Position numbers and translations under genes: made by a program | Part shown: positions 19,274 to 27,551 of the stretch, piece after piece | How positions within the stretch are numbered: position 1 is the stretch's first letter | Layout: the number at the start of each line of letters is the position of its first letter | NCBI GenBank assembly: GCA_019186985.1 | Contig: JABARQ010000020.1 | Span: forward strand, 1-64,000 | Direction: 5' to 3' | Length of the DNA: 64,000 nt | From: Prosthecobacter sp. | Lineage (GTDB): Bacteria; Verrucomicrobiota; Verrucomicrobiia; Verrucomicrobiales; Verrucomicrobiaceae | The notes under the pieces: model-generated | Databases searched by the model: none | What the model saw: only the letters and a program-made list of their open reading frames with translations | What the model was told of the DNA's origin: nothing

Positions 19274-19585
19274 GGAGGTGAAGGGATGAGGGACTGAAGC
19301 CTGAAGAGAGCATGCCCAGCGCGGAAGACACGGAAAATTTACCCCGCATCACCGAACCGAACGGGCGGATGTCAGGGCAATTTTGGCAACGACTTAAAGC
19401 GCCGGACGACAGTTCCGAAGGTTTAGGTGTGCTGACAAAAGTCAAGAACCCTGAACTAAATTTAACAGAGGCGCTCAACCCGTGGGTTGCAAAAATCCTC
19501 CGCTCAGGAGCACGCAGAACGGATCCCCCTTTCGAAGGAGATGACCTGGCCTGGGCGGCGGTGAGGAAGGGCCGGCGAACAGAGA
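19274..19585. other. intergenic region upstream of the Hsp70 gene
   Basis: About 310 bases between the Hsp70 start (leftward) and the stop of the second ThuA-like gene. A + strand open frame here has no recognisable features and runs into the antisense of the ThuA-like gene. I looked for a CIRCE operator and for a good sigma-70 promoter directed at hsp70 and found neither; a TTGACT on the minus strand near 19440-19445 has no matching -10. The part near 19440-19490 is more AT-rich than its surroundings and is the likeliest promoter zone. Confidence 0.45.
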
Positions 19586-20452
19586 TTATTTCCCATAACC
19601 GGCAGCCGGCGAACCGTCAGGGTTCAGCCGGCCGGCAGCCCAGAGCACGGCCCTGGAAATGAGCTTCTGATAGCGTTCATCCTTCACGGTGTCGGTGTTG
19701 TGACCCAGGGTGGTGCTGAAGATGCGGGTTTTGTTGGGCCCGTACTCGTTCGTCCAGGCAACCACGGCACTGGCCTCGACGGGCCTGGCATCGGGAGGCG
19801 GCGCCTGGCCCTTTTTGGCCTTCGGCATCGCGACCTGCCTGCCGCTTGCCAGCGGCTGTCCGCCGAGGATCTGGATGTTGTTGTAGAGCTCCTCCTTGAT
19901 CGTGGTCCAGTTTTCCAGGCCCTGGGTGATCGGATGGCCGCTGCTGGTGTAGGTGATGTCAATCGGCTCCTGGGGACCGTGGCCGGTCGACTGCAGGCCG
20001 ATCATTTCATACCAGCCGGCGTTGCCGGCTCCCGGCTTCACCGGCTCACGGAAGTTCCCCCAGCGGTAGCTGTGCATCGCACAATGCAGGTTCACGGCCG
20101 GCTTGCCCGCCTTGTGGGCTTCCAGGATGTTGGCCACATAGGCCGGATCGGTGACGTCGGCGGAGCACTCGTCATGGATGATGACATCGAAGTCCCTGGC
20201 CCAGTCCTTGGACTTGTAGATTTCAAAGGTTGCCCTGGTGCTCTTGTCAGGGTTGTAGGCCACGTCGACCACGGCATTCAGGCGCGCCTCAATCCCCTCC
20301 TTCAGGGCGGTTGTCTGCTTGTCATACTCATGGCAGCAGCCCCCGGCGACCAGCAGCACGCGCAGCGGCCTGGGGGCCTCGTTGTCAGCAGCCCGGGCCA
20401 GGAAGACGACGGCGGCGGCGAGTGCAAGAATTGGAGCAATGGCTTTTTTCAT
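19586..20452 (-). CDS. ThuA-like domain protein, secreted (second copy)
   Basis: 288 residues. A signal peptide (MKKAIAPILALAAAVVFLARA) precedes a ThuA-like domain: RVLLVAGGCCHEYDKQ opens the fold, FDVIIHDECSAD and GKPAVNLHCAMHSYRW follow, and TRIFSTTLGHNTDTV is the late conserved block. It differs strongly from the copy at 310-1236, so the two are not a recent duplication. Function is unproven; exported ThuA-like proteins are numerous in Planctomycetes and Verrucomicrobia. A Pro/Lys-rich insert (KAKKGQAPPPDARP) interrupts the later half. ATG 20452 was chosen because the signal peptide begins there. Confidence 0.85.
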   Translation of the reverse strand: MKKAIAPILALAAAVVFLARAADNEAPRPLRVLLVAGGCCHEYDKQTTALKEGIEARLNAVVDVAYNPDKSTRATFEIYKSKDWARDFDVIIHDECSADVTDPAYVANILEAHKAGKPAVNLHCAMHSYRWGNFREPVKPGAGNAGWYEMIGLQSTGHGPQEPIDITYTSSGHPITQGLENWTTIKEELYNNIQILGGQPLASGRQVAMPKAKKGQAPPPDARPVEASAVVAWTNEYGPNKTRIFSTTLGHNTDTVKDERYQKLISRAVLWAAGRLNPDGSPAAGYGK

Positions 20453-20591
20453 GGAGTTGGTTGGACTACCCGATGTGGAACGCTGAGTCGAGGGCAAAAC
20501 ATTCGCGGGATGCTTCAGGCCTTCCGAAGATTCTCGCGGCAGGTGAATCGGAGCTTGTCCATTCGGCCCGCTGTGGCTAAATCAAGGCTCC

Positions 20592-20933
20592 ATGTCCCTT
20601 CCCTTTTATCATCATCTGCACATCCTCGGCCTCGTCTGCGTCTTCATCGGCTTTGGCGCCCTGCTCTCCCAGGAATCCTCACGCACGGCCATGAAATGGC
20701 ATGGCATCGGCCTGCTGATCAGCCTGGTGTCGGGCTTTGGCATGCTGGCCAAGATGGGCATTTTCAAGGCCATGCCGTCCTGGGTCTGGATCAAGGTCGC
20801 CCTCTGGCTGGTCCTGGGATTCCTGCCTGTCCTGGCCCGGCGCAGGATGCTGAAGCCCGGCCTGGTCGTGCTGATCGCCGCCATCATCGGAGTTGGCATG
20901 GGCTGCCTTGGCTATATGAAGCCCGCCCTGTAA
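20592..20933 (+). CDS. small four-helix integral membrane protein
   Basis: 113 residues made almost wholly of four hydrophobic helices with short polar loops (ESSRTAMKWHG, LARRRML). The pattern, with an N-terminal YHHLHILGL, recalls SirB2-like or similar small membrane proteins, but the match is too weak to name. No catalytic or binding motif is evident. It starts 139 bases from the divergent ThuA-like gene and is followed after 72 bases by the polysaccharide deacetylase gene on the same strand, with which it may be cotranscribed. Confidence 0.7.
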   Translation: MSLPFYHHLHILGLVCVFIGFGALLSQESSRTAMKWHGIGLLISLVSGFGMLAKMGIFKAMPSWVWIKVALWLVLGFLPVLARRRMLKPGLVVLIAAIIGVGMGCLGYMKPAL

Positions 20934-21005
20934 CCCATCCCGAAACGTCCCCACATTCCCCGACATCGCCTTCCGCAACTTCCCGCCGCCGTGACCTCCC
21001 AACGC

Positions 21006-21878
21006 ATGTATCTCAGCATCTGGCTTGGCATTCTCATGGGCAGCACCAGCTGCTCCTCCACGAACGACAAACCCTCCGCCGCAGAACTCGCGGAAGCCCG
21101 CAGGGCTCTCCCTGCCGAGGAGGCAGCCCTTCAGGACAACCCGCTGGCCGGACGCCTGAACAAGCCCTCCACCATGCCGACGGTGCCGCCCGCAGGCGCA
21201 AGGCTCAGCTACTCCTCCGTCAACATCAAGGAACCGGTGGTCGCCATGACCTTTGACGACGGCCCCCACCCCTCCCTGACCCCAAAGCTGCTCGACATCC
21301 TCAAGGAGCGTAACATCAAATGCACCTTCTTCCTCATCGGTCAGAACGTGAAGGCCTACCCAGGCATCGTCCGCCGCATCCTCGCGGAAGGACATGAAAT
21401 CGGGGCTCACACCTACACTCACTGCAGCCTCACCAGCCGCAGCGACGACCAGATCCGCTCGGAGCTGAAGAAGAGCGAGGAAGTCCTCATGACCGCCGCC
21501 AGCTACCGCCCCCAGCTCATCCGCCCCCCCTATGGCGCCATCAACACGCGCATCAAGCAGATGATGTTTTCCGAGTTTGGCTACAGCACCATCATGTGGT
21601 CCGTGGATCCCCAGGACTGGCGCCGCCCGGGTGTGGCCGTGGTCACGAGCCGTCTCGTCACCGGCGCCCGTCCGGGAGCCATCATGCTCGCTCATGACAT
21701 TCATCCCCCCACCATCCAGGCCATGCCGGCCATGTTCGACCAGCTTCTGGCCAAGGGCTATCAGTTCGTCACGGTCAGCCAGCTCATGAACATGGAAAAG
21801 GCCGCGATGCCCGTCGGTGTCGTCATCCGGCCCGCCGTGCCCATGAACGACAAGGACCCGACACCCATCCCGCAGTGA
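21006..21878 (+). CDS. polysaccharide deacetylase (NodB-like), probable lipoprotein
   Basis: 290 residues from ATG 21006; a GTG at 20991 is possible. The N-terminus looks like a lipoprotein signal with C16 after GSTS, a weak lipobox. The NodB homology domain follows: MTFDDGPHP with metal/catalytic D84 and D85, the zinc ligands H135 and H139 in HTYTH, RPPYGA, the WSVDPQDW block, and LAHDIH near the end. Enzymes of this family remove N- or O-acetyl groups from peptidoglycan, chitin oligomers or exopolysaccharides at the envelope. Its stop overlaps a possible GTG start of the dynamin-like gene (GTGA), suggesting an operon. Confidence 0.92.
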   Translation: MYLSIWLGILMGSTSCSSTNDKPSAAELAEARRALPAEEAALQDNPLAGRLNKPSTMPTVPPAGARLSYSSVNIKEPVVAMTFDDGPHPSLTPKLLDILKERNIKCTFFLIGQNVKAYPGIVRRILAEGHEIGAHTYTHCSLTSRSDDQIRSELKKSEEVLMTAASYRPQLIRPPYGAINTRIKQMMFSEFGYSTIMWSVDPQDWRRPGVAVVTSRLVTGARPGAIMLAHDIHPPTIQAMPAMFDQLLAKGYQFVTVSQLMNMEKAAMPVGVVIRPAVPMNDKDPTPIPQ

Positions 21879-21919
21879 AGTCCGCGCCTGTCTGGCGCCC
21901 AGTACTCCGCTCCTCCCGA

Positions 21920-23710
21920 ATGATCGGCGACACCTACTTCCACCTGCGCTCCCAGCTCAACACCCGGCTGCAGGCCCTTGGCGGCGTCCTGCGTGACCTG
22001 GGTTCTGATGCGGAATCCCAGGCGATCGTCGAAAACCTCACCGCCAGCCTCAAGGAGCCCTTCGTCTTCGTGGTCGTGGGCGAGGTGAACGTCGGCAAGT
22101 CCACCTTCCTCAACGCCCTCTTCGGCCAGGACTTCTCCCGCACCGGCGTCATGCCGACGACGGACAAGATCCTCTTTTTCAAACACGGTCCGCAGCATGT
22201 GGTGGCACCCATCACACCCACCCTCGACGAAGTTCAGGTGCCCGCAGAATTCCTGCGCGACTTCCATATCGTTGACACGCCCGGGACCAACAGCATCGAA
22301 AACGAGCACCAGGAGATCACCGAACGCTTCGTTCCCATCTCCGACCTCGTCATCTTTGTCTTCAGCGCCATGAACCCCTGGGGCGCCAGCGCCTGGCAGT
22401 TCCTGGACAAGGTCCACAAGCACTGGATGCGAAACGTCATCTTCGTCCTTCAGCAGTGTGACCTGCGCACGCCCGAGGAGATGAACGTGATCATCGACTA
22501 CATGAGCCAGCTCGTGCGCCAGCGTTATGGGCGGGACTTCCCCATCTTCCCGGTTTCGGCCAAAAAGGCCTACCTTGCCCGCAGCAGCGGCATTGACCGT
22601 GAAACCCTGATGCGGCAGAGCGGCTTTGACATCCTGGAAGGCTACATTTCCCAGCTCGTCGCCCAAAACTCCTCCCGCCTCAACAAGCTGCTCGGCTCCA
22701 TCCGCATCGCCAGACAGCTTTTGAACTCGTTGAACGACCGGATCGCCTCCCTCGCCGCCCAGGCCCGACGGGCCGTGGAAATCGTCCGTGAACTGCACAG
22801 CGAGCGCGAACTGCAGGTGGACCGGACGCTCAAGAAAATCCTGCCGGCACTGGATGCCACCGGCCGCGATTATCAGGAATCCTGCCTGCGTGTCGCCACC
22901 CTGGCCGAGGATGTCCTGGCCACACGCCAGGCTTTTTCCAGAAACGAAGAGGAAGACACCGCTGAAAAAGGGGGCGAACAGCGCATTTCCACCCTTGGTG
23001 ACAAACCCATGGTGGTGCCTGACAACAAGGCGCAAAGCCTGGAACACCGGTTGTTTCAGGAGCTTCAAAACCGCTCCGGCGACCGCTGGCGCCAGGTCGG
23101 CATCATCCTTGAGGAGGACTGCCTCCAATACGACCGTTTCCTCCATGCCCAGGGACGTGGCAGCCTGTTCCCCCCTGATGATGAACCTCCCGTGAACTCC
23201 GATCCGGAAATCCGCCGCCTGTTCAGCGCACACATAGATTCCACGGTCAGGCGCTTCGTGCTCAGCCTGAAGCTTGACGAGGCCATCGAGCCGGGATTGG
23301 TGGCTGCACGACGTCGCGCACGCTGGGTGCCCTGGCTCTGCGTTCCGGCGGCCATCGGTGCTGCGGCAGCCGGATATCAGGAAGGCATTCTGGGGGCAGG
23401 CATCGCCCTGGCTGCGGGCCTGCTCCTCGTGGGTGCAGCCTTCCTGATCACCCAGGCTGCGCTCGACAAGGCCCGCAGCACCCTCATTGACCGGCTGGAA
23501 GATTCCGCCCAGGCCTTGCGGGACATGCTTGCCACCCAGGTTCGGACGGATGTGGAAGCTTTGTTCGGCCGTTTCCTCGATATTCTGGAACCCGCGAGCG
23601 AGGTCGCTGCCGAACAAGAACAGCAAATGCTGTCACAAACAGGCCGACTGAAGGGCCTGCTCCAGGAGCTTGATCAGCTCGAACATGAGATCAGCGCCGC
23701 GAGATCGTGA
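21920..23710 (+). CDS. dynamin-like GTPase (bacterial dynamin family)
   Basis: 596 residues. The GTPase domain has the P-loop GEVNVGKST (54-62), an MPTT switch I region, DTPGTNS as G3 and QQCD in place of the usual TKxD G4. A long helical stalk follows, with coiled-coil-like stretches and a poorly conserved, acidic loop around EEEDTAEKGGEQ. Near residues 475-525 lie two membrane helices (WVPWLCVPAAIGAAAAGY and a second Gly/Ala/Leu-rich stretch), which would form the membrane paddle. The protein probably remodels or protects membranes. Translation may instead start at GTG 21875, overlapping the deacetylase stop. Most bacterial dynamins occur in pairs; this one is alone. Confidence 0.87.
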   Translation: MIGDTYFHLRSQLNTRLQALGGVLRDLGSDAESQAIVENLTASLKEPFVFVVVGEVNVGKSTFLNALFGQDFSRTGVMPTTDKILFFKHGPQHVVAPITPTLDEVQVPAEFLRDFHIVDTPGTNSIENEHQEITERFVPISDLVIFVFSAMNPWGASAWQFLDKVHKHWMRNVIFVLQQCDLRTPEEMNVIIDYMSQLVRQRYGRDFPIFPVSAKKAYLARSSGIDRETLMRQSGFDILEGYISQLVAQNSSRLNKLLGSIRIARQLLNSLNDRIASLAAQARRAVEIVRELHSERELQVDRTLKKILPALDATGRDYQESCLRVATLAEDVLATRQAFSRNEEEDTAEKGGEQRISTLGDKPMVVPDNKAQSLEHRLFQELQNRSGDRWRQVGIILEEDCLQYDRFLHAQGRGSLFPPDDEPPVNSDPEIRRLFSAHIDSTVRRFVLSLKLDEAIEPGLVAARRRARWVPWLCVPAAIGAAAAGYQEGILGAGIALAAGLLLVGAAFLITQAALDKARSTLIDRLEDSAQALRDMLATQVRTDVEALFGRFLDILEPASEVAAEQEQQMLSQTGRLKGLLQELDQLEHEISAARS

Positions 23711-23739
23711 GCCTGCTGCAAAAGGCCTTGATCACCGAC

Positions 23740-25071
23740 TTAAAAAAGGCTGTCCAACCCCCAGGCCACCAGGAGCCCGGTGACGCCCACCAGAGTCTCG
23801 GTCACCGTCCAGGTGCGCAGCGTCTGCGCAACGGTCATCCCCAGCGTCTCCTTCACGATCCAGAACCCGGCATCATTGAGGTGGGAGAGAAAGAGCGAAC
23901 CACAGCCGATGCCCACAACCACCAGCTCCGGGTTCACCTCAGGATGGCCCAGAACCACCGGGGCCACCAGCCCGCTCGCCGTTGTGATCGCCACGGTGGC
24001 CGATCCTGTCGCCACCCGCACCAGGGCGGCACAAAGCCAGCCGAAAATCATCGGCGGAAGATGCGCCTCCGTCGCCATCGCCCCGATGGCCGTCGCCGCG
24101 CCGCTGGCCTCGAGCACCCCCTTGAAGCCCCCACCACCCCCCACCACCAGAAGTGTCATGCCGACGGCAGCAATGGCTTTTTCACCCATTTTAAGGGCCT
24201 CGCCGCGCGTGAACCGGAAGGCGACGCCCGCAAAGATCACCGAAATGCCAAGCGCCAGCGTCGGATTGCCAACCACAGCCGCCACCTGCCTGACCGGATG
24301 CGTTTTATCCTCATAAACCAGCTCCGCCACCGTCTGAGTCAGCAGCAGCAGGATGGGGACGGTCAAAACAGCCACAGTGACAGCCAGCGAAGGCTGGGGC
24401 CTGGCGGCGATGGCCGGGTCAACCGGTGGCGGCTCAGGCGCATCGACCTTCACACGCTTCATCGCCCAATGCGCAAAAATGGGCCCGGAAACAGCAGCCA
24501 CGGGAACTGCCGCCAGCAATCCCCAGAGAATGACCTTGCCCAGGTCCGCATTAAGCGCCTGCAAGGCCACCACAGGCCCGGGATGCGGAGGCATCACCCC
24601 ATGCATGATCGAAAGCACCGCCAGCAGCGGAATGGCCAGCTTTAAGAATGGCTCCTTCGTCTCCCGTGCCAGCGTGAGCAGGATCGGCACCAGCATCACC
24701 AACCCCACGGCGAACCATGTGGTCAGTCCAATCAGCAGGCCAAGAACCATCAGACACCAATGCACACGTTTTGGGCCGAACACCCCAATCAGGGCCTTCG
24801 CCAGGACGTCAGCCCCCCCCGAAGCCGCCAGCAAGCCGCCCAGGATCGTCCCCAGGCCGAGAATGCCTGCGATTCCCCCCAGCGTTCCACCCATGCCTTT
24901 TTCAAAGGCCGCCATCATCGCCAGCGGTTCCATTCCGGATCCCAGTCCCATCACCATCGCCGCCAGAAGCAGGGCCAGAAAGGCATTCATCCGCACCCAG
25001 GCAATGAGGGAGATGAGAACGGCAACGGAAGCCACCGAGAGGATCAGCAGTTGGATTTGGTCAGGAGTCAC
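23740..25071 (-). CDS. GntP-family permease (gluconate:H+ symporter type)
   Basis: 443 residues from a GTG start; GTG 25092 and TTG 25107 are alternatives. About 12-14 membrane helices. GntP hallmarks are GSGMEPLAMMAAFEKGMGGTLG near the N-terminus, LSIMHGVMPPHPGPVVA in the middle, VRVATGSATVAITTA and the C-terminal HLNDAGFWIVKETLGM. Members import gluconate or related sugar acids with protons. No sugar-acid kinase or dehydratase is adjacent, so the substrate is uncertain. It converges with the dynamin-like gene and lies downstream, on the same strand, of the Verru_Chthon cassette, 156 bases past gene D. Confidence 0.9.
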   Translation of the reverse strand: MTPDQIQLLILSVASVAVLISLIAWVRMNAFLALLLAAMVMGLGSGMEPLAMMAAFEKGMGGTLGGIAGILGLGTILGGLLAASGGADVLAKALIGVFGPKRVHWCLMVLGLLIGLTTWFAVGLVMLVPILLTLARETKEPFLKLAIPLLAVLSIMHGVMPPHPGPVVALQALNADLGKVILWGLLAAVPVAAVSGPIFAHWAMKRVKVDAPEPPPVDPAIAARPQPSLAVTVAVLTVPILLLLTQTVAELVYEDKTHPVRQVAAVVGNPTLALGISVIFAGVAFRFTRGEALKMGEKAIAAVGMTLLVVGGGGGFKGVLEASGAATAIGAMATEAHLPPMIFGWLCAALVRVATGSATVAITTASGLVAPVVLGHPEVNPELVVVGIGCGSLFLSHLNDAGFWIVKETLGMTVAQTLRTWTVTETLVGVTGLLVAWGLDSLF

Positions 25072-25227
25072 AGGTCGAGAAAACGCAGAAACCCTTTCAC
25101 GGGTCAAGCCCTCTCATGCTTTCACGAAAACAAAGCAACCTGGCGGCGGACTGCATAAAGCCCCCCAGATGAAATCGCCGGAGCAGGCGCCGCATCTCAC
25201 CGAACATTCCAGCTGGAGATTACACGC

Positions 25228-25869
25228 TCACTCAGGCCGGAAACGGCGGATGTAACCCGTCACCGGATCAAGCATGAAGACCACAAAATTGGCGGGAAGC
25301 CTGGACGCATCCTCCTCAGGCTGTGCCACCAGGGAAAGCGTCCACTTTTGATCCTCGGCCAGATCCGTCGACCCGTCGGGCCGATAGCGAAAGGCCACAT
25401 ATTCCCTCGGGCCCTTCGCCGAAAGCTCCTTTTGAAGAGTCAGCTTCCAGAAAGAAGTAAACTCAGCATTGAGGCTGAACTGGACGGACAACGGAAGCTT
25501 GTCCTCGACTCCTTCAGGGATCATGCGCAACGCCCCAGCTTCCTGGCCCAACCCCTGACCGGCCTCGGCATTGAGCCTGAAAAGCTGCATTCCATGTCCA
25601 GATGCCAGATCCATGCGGGCATCAGCCCCGTTTTTATAGACACGCACCTCAATGTCCCGGTTATGGGTGACGGCCATCGCCCTTGCCTCCATCAGACGCG
25701 CCTGCAGCATTTCAGCAGCATGGTTCATTCGCATGGACTTCAGCAAGTCCAGCACTGTTGGCACCGCCATGGACACCATGAGCAGGACAATCCCGGTCAC
25801 GGCGATCAACTCCACCAGGCTGTACGCCCCTGATGCCTTTCGGCCCCGGATTGAATTTTGCAGTCTCAT
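25228..25869 (-). CDS. Verru_Chthon cassette protein D
   Basis: 213 residues. A type IV-pilin-like N-terminus: a short basic leader (MRLQNSIRGRKASGA) is followed by YSLVELIAVTGIVLLMVSMA, with the conserved glutamate at mature position 5 and alanine rather than glycine just before the cleavage point. The rest is a soluble domain ending VTGYIRRFRPE. It matches my recollection of the last member of the four-gene Verru_Chthon cassette. Its ATG overlaps the stop of gene C (ATGA), so translation is probably coupled. Role unknown; it is expected to be a minor pseudopilin-like subunit in the inner membrane or an assembled fibre. Confidence 0.82.
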   Translation of the reverse strand: MRLQNSIRGRKASGAYSLVELIAVTGIVLLMVSMAVPTVLDLLKSMRMNHAAEMLQARLMEARAMAVTHNRDIEVRVYKNGADARMDLASGHGMQLFRLNAEAGQGLGQEAGALRMIPEGVEDKLPLSVQFSLNAEFTSFWKLTLQKELSAKGPREYVAFRYRPDGSTDLAEDQKWTLSLVAQPEEDASRLPANFVVFMLDPVTGYIRRFRPE

Positions 25870-26978
25870 GGAGCCTTGAATGACTGGTTGTCCCAACGCG
25901 CATTACGAAGAGTGATGACTTCTGTGAAAACCCGATAGTTAAGGCGACGCGACGCCAAGTATTGGGTCAACCGTTTCAAATCCTGCTCATAAAAGTCGGG
26001 ATTGACAAAGTCAGCACCGGCTTCCTGCTGAAGATCCACGGCAACATTACCGGTCATTTCAGACCAGCGATCCGCGCTGTCTTCATCCAGGGCCACTAGA
26101 GTGAAGCGTAATTGCGGTGGCAGGAGATGACGAGTGCCCTGGTTGACGGCTCCTGAGGCGTCCACAACAACAGGGTCGATTGCGGGAGTCAAATTATCAC
26201 AGTCTCGCGAATCGTACCTATACGCAGGAGCAATCCACCAAGGCCTTCTTCCATCATCCGCAACCATGGCAGGCGGCACCTGCGGAATCACCAGCATCAT
26301 GATCACATTGTCAGCAATGGCACGAGAACAAGCACCTATGCCCTCACGCTGCCAGTGGCCTGCAACCGAATACACTGCGTTTCCAGCAATTCCATCGCCA
26401 ACACGTTCGGCTGGAGGCCTGTACTCCATCAGGCGATAACGATAGTGCAGCTGCGTTACTCCTGTCGGGAGAAAATCAGGGCGGGCATCCGCATCATCAA
26501 GAAACTGAATGTAATACCCCCGGGCATTCAGGAGTGCGGGCAATCCGCGGAAAAGCCGACTCTGCCCCAGGGAGGCTTGAAAAAACACTGCATGGCCAGG
26601 ATGTTCCGCTCGTGTCACGTTTGCAGACACCAGCTCACGGGCCTCACCGGAACGAAAATGCAACTCCGACTGACGCACATAAGCAGAAGGTGCGTTTAAT
26701 CCATTTGGAGCTGGAATGTTTGATCCGGTCTCCTTATAAAAATAATCCAGATAGGTGTTAAGCGTAGCTTGGCTAAGGTTGCGGGTAATAACCTCAAATG
26801 CCGTTCGCGCTTCACGAAATTGCTCAACACGTGAACTTGTGACCTTCCACGACCGCTGCATCCCTTCAACCGCGCCAAAAGTCACAACGAGGATAATTGA
26901 CAATACAGCAAGAGAAACAAGCATTTCAGCCAGAGAAAAACCGGCCAGTTCTACAGAATCATGAAATGGCTTTTTCAT
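25866..26978 (-). CDS. Verru_Chthon cassette protein C
   Basis: 370 residues. The leader MKKPFHDSVELAG ends in the canonical prepilin site G|FSLAE, followed by a hydrophobic helix (MLVSLAVLSIILVVTFGA) and a long polar domain. In size and place it resembles a GspJ-like minor pseudopilin, but the C-terminal domain is much longer and distinct. It belongs to the third family of the Verru_Chthon cassette. It is linked by ATGA overlaps to gene B upstream and gene D downstream. A motif such as FRGLPALLNARGYYIQFLDD is part of the family-specific region. Function unknown. Confidence 0.85.
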   Translation of the reverse strand: MKKPFHDSVELAGFSLAEMLVSLAVLSIILVVTFGAVEGMQRSWKVTSSRVEQFREARTAFEVITRNLSQATLNTYLDYFYKETGSNIPAPNGLNAPSAYVRQSELHFRSGEARELVSANVTRAEHPGHAVFFQASLGQSRLFRGLPALLNARGYYIQFLDDADARPDFLPTGVTQLHYRYRLMEYRPPAERVGDGIAGNAVYSVAGHWQREGIGACSRAIADNVIMMLVIPQVPPAMVADDGRRPWWIAPAYRYDSRDCDNLTPAIDPVVVDASGAVNQGTRHLLPPQLRFTLVALDEDSADRWSEMTGNVAVDLQQEAGADFVNPDFYEQDLKRLTQYLASRRLNYRVFTEVITLRNARWDNQSFKAP

Positions 26979-27514
26979 GACTCACTTCGCACAAGCAAGG
27001 AACTATACTTTTTAACGCTCATCACGGGCATCCCAGTCAGTTCAATGTCAGGATCGGTGACAGGCGCAATCAACAGCGTCACCCGGCGCAGAAATAAATC
27101 ATGAACAAGCACCTGATTTGCACCCGACCTCACCGCTGGCAGGCTCACGTCCTGGGGGTGAACCTTAACCTGGGCCACATAAGAAAACCAGGCTCCATTC
27201 CGAACTTCTGATTCCGGAACCTCCATGCCCTGATCGTCAAAGTAAAATTTTTTACCGTCATACTGACGATTCAAGTAATCCTGCCCATTTTCTCCCAACC
27301 ACCTTGTCAAATTCATTCTACCCAATATCACTCGGTGAATATGACACACCGCAGTCCTCTCACCAGCCTCCCGGACGTTCGATATTCCAAATGGAACCAG
27401 GCCAAGCACTGATGTGACGGCCAGCGCCATGATGCTTGTTGCAAGCGTGACCTCCACCAGAGAAAAGCCCGTTTTTGAAGGACAAGCCCAAGGCTTGAAC
27501 GCATTGTATTTCAT
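26975..27514 (-). CDS. Verru_Chthon cassette protein B
   Basis: 179 residues from ATG 27514; the frame remains open upstream to 27697, but that overlaps the end of gene A and lacks conserved residues. The leader MKYNAFKPWACPSKTG ends in a perfect prepilin site G|FSLVE, followed by VTLATSIMALAVTSVLGLVPFGI. The soluble part contains AVCHIHRVILGRMNL and a long acidic-basic alternation, resembling GspI/PilV-type minor pseudopilins in size. It starts 37 bases after gene A and overlaps gene C by ATGA. A prepilin peptidase, not encoded in this window, would be needed to process it. Confidence 0.85.
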   Translation of the reverse strand: MKYNAFKPWACPSKTGFSLVEVTLATSIMALAVTSVLGLVPFGISNVREAGERTAVCHIHRVILGRMNLTRWLGENGQDYLNRQYDGKKFYFDDQGMEVPESEVRNGAWFSYVAQVKVHPQDVSLPAVRSGANQVLVHDLFLRRVTLLIAPVTDPDIELTGMPVMSVKKYSSLLVRSES

Positions 27515-27551
27515 GGTTACGATAATATGGTTATTGACTGAATAAGCTGAT

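Noticed and set aside
19274-19585. Possible CIRCE heat-shock operator or sigma-70 promoter for the Hsp70 gene
   Set aside because: No TTAGCACTC/GAGTGCTAA pair is present, and the only TTGACT lacks a -10 at proper distance.
19312-19662. + strand open frame between the Hsp70 and second ThuA-like genes
   Set aside because: No domain, no good start context, and its end is antisense to the ThuA-like gene. Kept only as part of a gene-free region.
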